A DNA stretch of 64,000 bases, taken from contig NZ_CP102287.1 in assembly GCF_025151385.1 (NCBI RefSeq), positions 124,001-188,000 on the forward strand, written 5' to 3'. Below are positions 49,531 to 55,977 of the stretch, in pieces. The stretch's first letter is position 1; each line of letters opens with the position of its first letter. The position numbers were made by a program, and so were the translations under genes. Under the pieces are notes generated by a model, which worked only from the letters and a program-made list of their open reading frames with translations, was not told the origin of the DNA and did no database searches. This stretch comes from Hoylesella buccalis ATCC 35310 (GTDB lineage Bacteria > Bacteroidota > Bacteroidia > Bacteroidales > Bacteroidaceae).

Positions 49531-49697
49531 GGACAAAAATAATGAACGAACTTTTTGAGTAGCAGCAGATTGAGAGTAGTGTGAGGTTCGCCATCAAATG
49601 ACCAACTGTGTTTGTTAAAAAATGCTAACTTCTACTGAAACAAGCCGTTTCATCGCCTTACTCTCAATCAAAATGATTACTTTTGCAGTCGATTATC

Positions 49698-49772
49698 GGT
49701 TCCGTAGCTCAGTTGGATTAGAGCAACAGCCTTCTAAGCTGTGGGTCTTGGGTTCGAACCCCAACGGAATCA
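49698..49772 (+). tRNA. tRNA-Arg (anticodon TCT); likely integration site
   Basis: Complete cloverleaf: acceptor GGTTCCG / CGGAATC with discriminator A, D-arm GCTC / GAGC, anticodon stem ACAGC / GCTGT with loop CTTCTAA (anticodon TCT), and T-arm TTGGG-TTCGAAC-CCCAA. A tyrosine recombinase gene starts 211 bases after it and mobile-element genes follow. The 3' end of this tRNA is therefore the probable attachment site; the second copy would lie outside the window. Confidence 0.96.
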
Positions 49773-49861
49773 CTTGAGAACAACAAAAAACAACGAAAAC
49801 CAAATTCATAACTAATTGGTATTCAATGTTTTATCTGCTATTAGGATAGCGTAATATCACT

Positions 49862-49946
49862 TTACAAAAAAGGAGCAAAAAGGCACAAAAAGGAACATTT
49901 TGGTACATAATCCGTACCAAATTCGTACCACTGCTCGTACCATTTT
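49862..49946. promoter_or_regulatory. Repeated motifs upstream of the integrase gene
   Basis: Three direct AAAAAGGnnC units at about 10-bp spacing (49865-49895) are followed by one GGTAC (49902) and three CGTACC direct repeats at 11-12-bp spacing (about 49913-49942). Helical-turn spacing between the tRNA and the recombinase gene suggests arm-type recombinase or excisionase sites, or an operator. Confidence 0.5.
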
Positions 49947-49982
49947 GCTGTTTTGAGGTTGTAAAAATAATGATAAAGTGAT

Positions 49983-51125
49983 ATGAAAACAATACCAAGT
50001 ACAAGAGTCGTTTTTAATAGACATAATACTGCATCAAGAACAAATACAGCAGCTGTCTACATTGAAGTATCTTACCAAGGAAAAAGAAATTTCTATAATA
50101 CAGGAATAAAGGTTAAGATAAATCAGTTCAGAAATAATCGTATCTGCAACTGTGGACATCAGAAGGAATATAATGAGCGCATTGACACCATTCGCAACTC
50201 AATTGATGACTACATCAACTCTAAACTTGAGAACAGGGAGCCATTCGCGCTTGATGGTCTGAGAGAATACATGGAGAACAATGGGTGCGCATTGCAAAAG
50301 GATGCTTTCCTTACATTCATGTATCAACGTATTTATGAAAGACAAATATCGGAAGGTACACGAAAGGGACATCTGTCCGTATATAACATTCTAAAAAGGT
50401 GGGGAAAGATAAAGGAGTTCTCTGATGTTAATCAGCGAAACATTTTATTGTGGAATGATTTGTCAACGAAGAATGCTATTAAGACAAAGTCCATATACAA
50501 CTATCACAAAGTGCTGAAAATCTACATCCGTGAGGCAAAGATCTTCGGATATATACAAAACAATCCTTACGATGTTCTACATTTTAAGAGATGTGAATGT
50601 ACCGACCGTAAATACCTATCAATTGATGAGTTAAACAAATTTAAGTCCGTGGAGCTGAAAGAAATACCACTTATCAAAGCCAGGGATTGCTTCTTGTTCC
50701 AATGCTATACAGGTTTGGCATATACGGACATGGCTCATTTCAATTTTGAAGAAATGGCAAAGTTTGTGGACGGTGCCTATCGTGTCAAAGAGGAACGTGT
50801 CAAAACAGGGAACAAATATAACATCACGTTGCTTCCTCCTGCTATGGATATTCTAAAAAAATATGACTACAAATTACCAGTGCAATGTATGCAGGTATAT
50901 AATAGAAATCTGCAAGCCATACAATATAGGGCTGGCATAGAAACAAGGTGTAGCAGCCACGTTGGGCGTCATACGTTTGCTGTCATCTGCCTGAATAACA
51001 ACGTCCGTATCGAGGTGGTCAAAGAGTTCTTAGGACATAAGGACATAAAAACTACGGCTATTTACGCAAAAATTGTAGACAAGACGGTTAATAAGGCATT
51101 CGATAATCTAAAAAATGCTTTCTAA
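49983..51125 (+). CDS. int: Tyrosine recombinase (integrase)
   Basis: A 380-residue Bacteroidetes-type integrase: N-terminal DNA-binding region, SAM-like core-binding domain (about 95-195) and catalytic domain with TGLAYTD (box I region, where many Bacteroidetes integrases have Ala at the classical Arg position), KTGNKYNITL, HVGRHTFA (His-x-x-Arg near residue 320) and FLGHKDIKTTAIYAKI with the nucleophile Tyr (near residue 360). It inserts the element next to tRNA-Arg. Confidence 0.93.
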   Translation: MKTIPSTRVVFNRHNTASRTNTAAVYIEVSYQGKRNFYNTGIKVKINQFRNNRICNCGHQKEYNERIDTIRNSIDDYINSKLENREPFALDGLREYMENNGCALQKDAFLTFMYQRIYERQISEGTRKGHLSVYNILKRWGKIKEFSDVNQRNILLWNDLSTKNAIKTKSIYNYHKVLKIYIREAKIFGYIQNNPYDVLHFKRCECTDRKYLSIDELNKFKSVELKEIPLIKARDCFLFQCYTGLAYTDMAHFNFEEMAKFVDGAYRVKEERVKTGNKYNITLLPPAMDILKKYDYKLPVQCMQVYNRNLQAIQYRAGIETRCSSHVGRHTFAVICLNNNVRIEVVKEFLGHKDIKTTAIYAKIVDKTVNKAFDNLKNAF

Positions 51126-51148
51126 TAATAAAGATTTTAGTGTAATCT

Positions 51149-51180
51149 GTTTTGTTGATTAACAAAACGCACTATCTTTG
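51149..51180 (+). promoter_or_regulatory. Promoter with overlapping palindrome for a small RNA
   Basis: A perfect 8-bp inverted repeat GTTTTGTT-GATT-AACAAAAC (51149-51168) covers the TTTG -33 element (51151-51154). TATCTTTG follows at 51173-51180 after an 18-base spacer. A repressor bound at the palindrome would block the promoter. Confidence 0.55.
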
Positions 51181-51186
51181 CAAATA

Positions 51187-51281
51187 CAAAAGTGCCGACA
51201 AGGACTTTAATCGAATTGTTAGCACTCTAAAAGAAAATCGGTAGAGTTCCCGCCCTCTTGCTCTGCCGATTTCTTTTTTTT
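51187..51281 (+). ncRNA. Candidate small RNA in the element (~95 nt)
   Basis: Starts after a consensus promoter and ends at a strong intrinsic terminator (AAATCGGTAGAG / CTCTGCCGATTT then a run of T, 51235-51281). A 5' hairpin pairs AGTGC (51191) with GCACT. No protein frame is present. It lies between the integrase gene and a leftward gene. Confidence 0.55.
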
Positions 51282-51334
51282 ATGTAAAAAGTCCGTCCGA
51301 ATAACACTCAAATACTTTTTTCATGAATTAGTGT

Positions 51335-51814
51335 TTAATCATGACTGACCCTCACTCTTATCCGCTTTCTCTTTGGTTTAATTACCATATCATCTTTATC
51401 ATAAGATTTCTTTATCAAAATGCGGCTTGACCTGCTTTCTGCCTTTTTCTTGAGCAACATTTCTTTCTTCGCTCTTCGTTTTGATATTCTTTCTTCAGTC
51501 TTCTTTTTACGCTCTGCCTTTTCCTGATTAAGAAGTAATTGCTCCTGCACTTTTTTCATTGACTTTACGATGGTGTTCTGTACCTTTTCTATCACGAACT
51601 CCGCTGTTTCCTCCATTCTGATGAACACGGGAAAACAGGTTCTGCGATGCGTGTCATAAAACAAGGCATCATCCTCGCCTGTCATCTTAATGGCTATGCG
51701 GTGAACTGGCACCCACAGGTTGCAATGTCCCTCACCTTTACCATTCAATACATACTTGATATTGTTCTCTCGGAGAAACTGCATGACGGCAGTTAGCTTT
51801 TCTGAATTTTCCAT
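51335..51814 (-). CDS. Basic hypothetical protein of the mobile element
   Basis: A 159-residue protein. The N-terminal 75 residues form a compact alpha/beta-like region (LTAVMQFLRENNIKYVL, HCNLWVPVHRIAIKM, DTHRRTCFPVFIRMEET). Residues from about 90 on are a Lys/Arg-rich helix and tail, suggesting nucleic-acid binding. The start at 51814 (MENSEKL) is preferred over an upstream frame opening at 51943 with atypical composition. Family not recognised. Confidence 0.65.
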   Translation of the reverse strand: MENSEKLTAVMQFLRENNIKYVLNGKGEGHCNLWVPVHRIAIKMTGEDDALFYDTHRRTCFPVFIRMEETAEFVIEKVQNTIVKSMKKVQEQLLLNQEKAERKKKTEERISKRRAKKEMLLKKKAESRSSRILIKKSYDKDDMVIKPKRKRIRVRVSHD

Positions 51815-51943
51815 GATTTGTATATTTATTAAGCTACATAGATGATTATTTCGTATTTTTATGCTTTTTAGGTTGTCGCTCCACCATTTTTTTTGCGCTT
51901 TCATGAAATACTTACATAGACACACAGATTTGTTTTCATGCAT

Positions 51944-52192
51944 TGGTATCTCATCTTTTAAGATGATTTATTCCAATAGGGATTGTGAAAGAACTGTTGC
52001 AACATCCGTTTAAACATGTGTCAAAATCGGCATTTTTGTTTTTTTTTGCGGCAAATTTTATAATAAGAAAGTTTTTTTTTGATGTTTTCTCTATCTTTTT
52101 CTTTCTTTCTTTTTCTCTCTTATCTATATACTATAGAATATAGTAAGCCCTTTATATATAGTGTTCATTTGGAAAATGGCGCAAAAAAATAA
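51944..52192. other. Intergenic polypyrimidine and AT-rich tract
   Basis: Contains long T runs and a pyrimidine-only stretch near 52085-52125 (repeated TTTCTTTC-like), then a small AT-rich dyad (CTATATACTATAGAATATAG). No gene seen; probably the 3' region of the leftward gene at 52193 and upstream region of the basic protein gene. Confidence 0.4.
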
Positions 52193-53107
52193 TTAATCAT
52201 AAATTTCATGCAACTGATAATAATTATTTACCATGACTTTGAATTGAAGTTCTGTTTCTGAAAGGTGTGGCATCGTTTTCTTTATCTCTTCTACCATCTT
52301 TCGAGCAGACATCACGAATTTTGTGCAAACTCGTTTTGCATGATTCCAAATCACATATCTGAACCGCACTCCATCATCATTCAGCTTTGTATATGTCACT
52401 GGCACACACTTGGCGTAATAGGGCATTCTCGTTTTTTTATTGATGGCTTTGAATGAGTGTGGCTCACCTGCCTTGCATCGCTCTATCCGCATTTCTGTTC
52501 TCGAAAAGATACCTCTCTCTACAAGATCTTTCAATATCCTGTTTACCTTAATTCTGCTCAACCCAGTTTTCCTTGCTACGCTTTCCTGCGTGATAGTGCG
52601 AGTTCCACAAGATAGGTTGTCAATCTTTCGACCGCCCTCTGTTGACTTATACTCAGAATCATCATCGTATTCCTTGCGTACAAGTGCTTCCTCGATTAAA
52701 CGAACTAATTTGGCAAGTGGTAAGGTGCGCCTGTCTTCTCTCTTTTCGGAAAGATAACACTGCGGTACCTCTATTGTGAAAACATCATCTGCGTAATACT
52801 TCGTCTTGTAATTCCTGCGTGGCTCATGTCCTACCTTGTCTTTACAAGATTTGGCAAACAAACGGTGTTTCTTGTCAGCAAAATGAAACAACTCCTCATC
52901 CTTACGCATATTAACTTCCAACTTCTTGGCAGTCGTAAAGCTAATATGATAAAACTGCATGAGGGTCTTCGTACTGAAATCGTATAATATAGAATTGGCA
53001 AAGGCGAACTTCATACCGAGCCATGCAGCAAGAACTTCTTTCTCGTCCTTACTGAATCTTCTACTGTCAGTCAGTCTTCTCGGCATGTTAAAACACCGCC
53101 TTTTCAT
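52193..53107 (-). CDS. Winged-helix-type DNA-binding protein of the mobile element
   Basis: A 304-residue basic protein. A helix-turn-helix lies at about 165-200 (TITQESVARKTGLSRIKVNRILKDLVERGIFSRTE), followed by beta strands as in a winged helix. The N-terminal half has a second helical region (about 25-70). It could be a replication initiator-like or regulatory protein; no family is recognised with confidence. It is divergent from the RNA-guided locus, so it may regulate that promoter (inference). MPRRLTD at 53086 is an alternative start. Confidence 0.7.
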   Translation of the reverse strand: MKRRCFNMPRRLTDSRRFSKDEKEVLAAWLGMKFAFANSILYDFSTKTLMQFYHISFTTAKKLEVNMRKDEELFHFADKKHRLFAKSCKDKVGHEPRRNYKTKYYADDVFTIEVPQCYLSEKREDRRTLPLAKLVRLIEEALVRKEYDDDSEYKSTEGGRKIDNLSCGTRTITQESVARKTGLSRIKVNRILKDLVERGIFSRTEMRIERCKAGEPHSFKAINKKTRMPYYAKCVPVTYTKLNDDGVRFRYVIWNHAKRVCTKFVMSARKMVEEIKKTMPHLSETELQFKVMVNNYYQLHEIYD

Positions 53108-53152
53108 TGTTATATGATATAATTAATGAGTTGTTATCTTTTAATATGTCTG

Positions 53153-53183
53153 CAAAAATAGAAAATAATCTAACACGAACAAA
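53153..53183 (-). promoter_or_regulatory. Promoter of the winged-helix gene
   Basis: On the minus strand TTTG (53180-53183) and TATTTTTG (53153-53160) are separated by 19 bases. A second TATCTTTG overlaps the -33 position (53180-53187). Confidence 0.55.
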
Positions 53184-53316
53184 GATAATGCAACGAAAAT
53201 ATTAGAAAATAATATATATTAACAGAATGTCATCTCTAAACATAATTATATATAGGATAATCTTACCGCATAATAGTTATATAGTGTTAATATCAAAATT
53301 ATTTCTTAGAAAATCA

Positions 53317-53363
53317 TTGCTATAATTAGATTATCTATTATCTTTGCGCTCGTAATCTAATTA
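53317..53363 (+). promoter_or_regulatory. Promoter bracketed by an 11-bp inverted repeat, start of the RNA-guided locus
   Basis: TATCTTTG (53339-53346) has a weak ATTG -33 element (about 53316-53319). A perfect inverted repeat TAATTAGATTA (53323-53333) / TAATCTAATTA (53353-53363) flanks the -7 box, with the right arm on the expected transcription start. This is operator-like. No other TAnnTTTG box is seen before the Cas12-like gene or before the downstream small genes. Confidence 0.6.
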
Positions 53364-53528
53364 CAAAGCGTTATTTGACTATTTGGCACAGTTAAGCTGA
53401 AAGGTGCTATGGGTAGCAGAAATGCCGTAACCTCATAGTGGACTGAATAGGCGGCTATTTATTTGAATTTTGAATTATATGCCAAAAGTCAGAAAATCCT
53501 CAATTATTTTATAGACTGATAAGAACAT

Positions 53529-53703
53529 GAGCTTGGGGTTCGTGGTCGCTACGGCATAGAGCAATATAATCCTATACCTATATAATATTGAATATAGATA
53601 TGGGATAAGGAGTATGCCGTTCAACTCGGCTCGTTGGTGGAGGTTGTGGTAATGAGTTGCGGGTTCGATTCCTGCTTCATAGCGGTCTATCAACACCAAG
53701 CTC
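53529..53703 (+). ncRNA. Multi-helix structured RNA domain with tRNA-like T-arm
   Basis: Nested perfect or near-perfect helices can be drawn: GAGCTTGG 53529-53536 with CCAAGCTC 53696-53703; GGTCGCTA 53544-53551 with TAGCGGTC 53680-53687 (two wobbles); CGGCATA 53552-53558 with TATGCCG 53613-53619; a 15-bp near-perfect stem 53569-53583 with 53592-53606; and GCGGG-TTCGATT-CCTGC at 53659-53675, which has T-arm sequence. A D-arm-like CTCGTTGGTGGAG lies just upstream. No coding frame fits. It lies in the leader of the Cas12-like gene. Confidence 0.65.
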
Positions 53704-53764
53704 ACTCTGCACTGAAATATGGTGCTACAATCGAATTGGGAGTGGGTTCAAAAAAAATAATTCG

Positions 53765-53835
53765 AGCGGGCTGTACCGCTTTAAGCTGAGGGAAATTTTA
53801 CCACTCGGTAAGTATCCTAACAATTTGTTATGCAA
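53765..53835 (+). ncRNA. tracrRNA-like module A
   Basis: Hairpin 1: AGCGG-GCTGTA-CCGCT (53765-53780). Hairpin 2: CTGAG (53786-53790) with CTCGG (53804-53808). A tract with CAATTTGTTATGC (53821-53833) resembles the reverse complement of part of the array A repeat. The GCTGTA loop is complementary to the TACAGC end of the repeats. The same architecture recurs before array B with covarying stems. Confidence 0.65.
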
Positions 53836-53852
53836 GTAGTTATAATAAACAT

Positions 53853-54019
53853 AGTGTATAGCATACTAATTTGTGTGGTACATACAGCGAACTGGCAAAC
53901 CATCCGAATCGGTTTGGAGTGTATAGCATACTAATTTGTGTGGTACATACAGCGCTTTCTTCACCAGTATCTTCCGACCGATTAGTGTATAGCATACTGA
54001 TTTGTGTCGTAAATACAGT
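53853..54019 (+). CRISPR. CRISPR-like array A (three 36-nt repeats, two spacers)
   Basis: Repeats at 53853-53888 and 53918-53953 are identical (begin AGTGTATAGCATACTAATTT, end GGTACATACAGC). The third at 53984-54019 is degenerate (A to G, G to C, C to A and C to T changes), as terminal repeats usually are. Spacers are 29 nt (53889-53917) and 30 nt (53954-53983) and are unrelated to each other. The array lies 34 bases before the start of the Cas12-like gene and on its transcript. No Cas1 or Cas2 gene is present. Confidence 0.75.
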
Positions 54020-54053
54020 GAGCGCAATAAAAAAAATAAACATCTACTTAAAT

Positions 54054-55187
54054 ATGGTCATTACAAGAAAGATTGAAGTCTTTGTGTGCGAGGACGACAA
54101 AGACTTGCGTAGGTCGTACTACGATAAACTTTACGACAACAGAAATATAGCCGTTCAAGTTGCAAATATGGGTGTTTCACATTTATTTATATTGGATAAT
54201 ACTACTCCTTATCTATCAGAAGAAAATAGGGAAAATTTGGAATATCTCGGATGTAAGGGTCAGAAAGCAACCAAGCAAAATGCTCCATACGTTGCAGCAA
54301 GTGAGAAATTTAAAGGAAAGATAGATATGGGTATGGTATCAAGTATATTGCAGAACGCACAGAAAATGTACCAAGACGACCGCAAGCAAGGTATGTGGAA
54401 GCGCTCACTGCGCTCATACAAATCAAATATGCCGATACCATTTAAGGCGGATAGGTTTCTCAATCTTCGCTTTGCTGACTATCAAGACAAAGATGGTAAA
54501 ACGCACAACGGATGTTTCTTCACTTTGATTGGTGTTCTGTTTCAGTGCAAGCTTGGTCGGGACAGGAGCGGTAATAGATTGATTGTAGAAAGAGTAATCA
54601 GTGGTGAGTATAAGATGTGTACATCATCTCTGAAATTCGACAAGAATAAGGTGTTTCTGCTCCTTTGCGTGGATATACCAAAACAAGAAGTCAAGGTTGA
54701 TAAAAATAAGCAACTATTCGCTTTCTTGGGTGTTATGAATCCTATCGTATGCACTACCGATGTGAAAGCATACAAAGAGTGTGATAACGGTTTTAAGACA
54801 TTTGAGATAGGCACTAAGGATGAGTTTAACTACAGAAGAAGGCAGATACAAGAAGCAGTTAAACGCTGTCAAATCAATAACAAATACTCTGCTGGTGGCA
54901 AAGGAAGAAAGAAGAAGTGTCAAGCCATAGACAGATGGCATGACAAGGAGAATAACTATGTGGACACCAAACTTCATACTTATTCTCGTATGCTGGTAGA
55001 TTTAGCCATCAAGCACAGATGCGGTACTATCGTTTTGATGAACCAAATCCACAGAGAGGAAAAAGCGAAAGAGGATAATCAGAACGGAGAACCATTCGTG
55101 CTGCGTAATTGGTCTTACTACGGCCTGAAAGAGAAAATTGGTTACAAGTGTAAAATGTCGGGAATAACACTGAAAGTTGAAAAATAA
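54054..55187 (+). CDS. Compact nuclease-dead Cas12/TnpB-like protein
   Basis: A 377-residue protein whose C-terminal half follows the TnpB/Cas12f-type layout: the RuvC-I strand region FAFLGVMNPIV (222-231), a basic helix with GGKGRKKK (281-288), the bridge-like NNYVDTKLHTYSRMLVDLA (300-318), the RuvC-II strand GTIVLMNQI (324-332), and RNWSYYGLKEKIGYKCKMSGI (351-371). In alignment with the family pattern, the RuvC-I Asp is Phe224 and the RuvC-II Glu is Met329. The protein stops where zinc finger and RuvC-III would follow, so cleavage is not expected. The start at 54054 avoids the repeats; an open frame runs back through the array to 53871. Likely role: RNA-guided DNA binding without cutting (inference). 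Confidence 0.75.
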   Translation: MVITRKIEVFVCEDDKDLRRSYYDKLYDNRNIAVQVANMGVSHLFILDNTTPYLSEENRENLEYLGCKGQKATKQNAPYVAASEKFKGKIDMGMVSSILQNAQKMYQDDRKQGMWKRSLRSYKSNMPIPFKADRFLNLRFADYQDKDGKTHNGCFFTLIGVLFQCKLGRDRSGNRLIVERVISGEYKMCTSSLKFDKNKVFLLLCVDIPKQEVKVDKNKQLFAFLGVMNPIVCTTDVKAYKECDNGFKTFEIGTKDEFNYRRRQIQEAVKRCQINNKYSAGGKGRKKKCQAIDRWHDKENNYVDTKLHTYSRMLVDLAIKHRCGTIVLMNQIHREEKAKEDNQNGEPFVLRNWSYYGLKEKIGYKCKMSGITLKVEK

Positions 55188-55199
55188 AAAATGATATTC

Positions 55200-55265
55200 G
55201 GGGTGGCTGTACACCCTTAACACGAGGATTATTCACTCGTGAAATCACTTACAATTCTGTATATC
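55200..55265 (+). ncRNA. tracrRNA-like module B
   Basis: Homologous to module A. Hairpin 1: GGGTG-GCTGTA-CACCC (55201-55216), same loop with a different stem. Hairpin 2: CACGAG (55221-55226) with CTCGTG (55236-55241). A conserved tract contains TTACAATTCTGTATATC, in which ATCACTTACAATT is complementary to the repeat B segment AAATGTAGGTGAT with two mismatches. No separate promoter is seen, so it is probably read from the Cas12-like gene transcript. Confidence 0.65.
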
Positions 55266-55284
55266 AGACAGATACACGAAACAT

Positions 55285-55386
55285 GGTGTTAATGCACTAT
55301 AAATGTAGGTGATATACAGCTATCCACCGAAGGGGCTGCTGTAATGGCATCGGTGTTAATGCACTGTAAATGTAGGTGATAACAGC
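55285..55386 (+). CRISPR. CRISPR-like array B (two repeats, one spacer)
   Basis: Repeats at 55285-55320 (36 nt, begins GGTGTTAATGCAC, ends GATATACAGC) and 55352-55386 (35 nt, one A/G change and one missing T) flank a 31-nt spacer (55321-55351). The repeat is related to that of array A (both start xGTGT and end ATACAGC) but clearly distinct. A degenerate half repeat follows at 55416-55435. Confidence 0.72.
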
Positions 55387-55415
55387 GTGATACATAGTAA
55401 TAATATAATAATAAA

Positions 55416-55435
55416 AAATGTAAGTAATATGCAGC
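55416..55435 (+). repeat. Degenerate 3' half of repeat B overlapping a start codon
   Basis: AAATGTAAGTAATATGCAGC matches the last 20 bases of repeat B at 17 positions. It follows the last full repeat after 29 bases, a spacer-like distance. The ATG at 55429-55431 inside it is the best start codon of the next gene. Confidence 0.6.
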
Positions 55436-55644
55436 AATTAGATCAAAAGGTTGAAGGTAAGGACATGATGCAATTTATGGCAGACCTTCTTGAAAAGAAT
55501 GAGAAACAAGAGATTGAAATTGAGAGAGGAAAGTTATCAGTTTCTATCCTCAAACAAATGAATAACTATTCTCGGCTAAAACTTGATGCGGAAAAATTTG
55601 AGTTGAAAAAAGCAGAAAGTGGTCTCCTTAATATAGGAGAATAA
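55429..55644 (+). CDS. Small charged helical protein
   Basis: A 71-residue protein (MQQLDQKVEGKDMMQF onward), rich in Glu and Lys, predicted mostly helical or coiled. It is immediately downstream of array B, with its start inside a degenerate repeat. No Shine-Dalgarno-like sequence is evident. Function unknown; as the first gene after the guide-like module it is a candidate partner of the Cas12-like protein or a target of its control (inference). Confidence 0.6.
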   Translation: MQQLDQKVEGKDMMQFMADLLEKNEKQEIEIERGKLSVSILKQMNNYSRLKLDAEKFELKKAESGLLNIGE

Positions 55645-55650
55645 ACAACT

Positions 55651-55977
55651 ATGAAACTCAAAGACGAAGAAAAGCCATACTACCTTGTGGACTTTTGCCG
55701 AAAGAAAGACAACCAGCAGATAAAGGTAGTAGATACGGACGATGACGAGATTAAAGCATTCTTGTTTGGTATATTCTCAAACAAGAGAAAACCAACAGGA
55801 AAAGCAGAAGCTAAAGATGGTACACTAATTCGGGTTAGGTGTATTAACACAAAAGACTGCACAAGCCAAAAGGTCGCAAATCTACGAGTGTATAATATGT
55901 CACCTACGCAGGCTCGAATATATACCATTAAGTGCATGAAACATTATTTCCAAAACGAAACAGTAAATGATTTTTGA
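55651..55977 (+). CDS. Hypothetical phage protein
   Basis: A 108-residue protein (MKLKDEEKPYYLVDFCRKK) with alternating beta and helix, Asp-rich VVDTDDDEI, and a basic middle (SNKRKPTGKAEAKDGTLIRVRC). It begins 6 bases after the previous gene and overlaps the next by 11 bases. No family recognised. Confidence 0.65.
   Translation: MKLKDEEKPYYLVDFCRKKDNQQIKVVDTDDDEIKAFLFGIFSNKRKPTGKAEAKDGTLIRVRCINTKDCTSQKVANLRVYNMSPTQARIYTIKCMKHYFQNETVNDF

Noticed and set aside
53529..53703. A functional tRNA or tmRNA based on the T-arm-like hairpin
   Set aside because: No anticodon arm of normal geometry and no tag-peptide frame can be drawn, and the closing helix is too distant. I keep it only as a structured RNA.
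53821..53838. A full-length anti-repeat to repeat A upstream of array A
   Set aside because: Only about 10 of 13 bases match, with a gap in the remainder. It is noted as part of module A but not claimed as a proven anti-repeat.
53871..54053. In-frame N-terminal extension of 61 residues on the Cas12-like protein
   Set aside because: It would translate the repeats and spacers of array A (giving a repeated VYSILICVV peptide). The protein-like sequence begins at MVITRKIEVF, so the extension is an artefact of repeats lacking stops in that frame.
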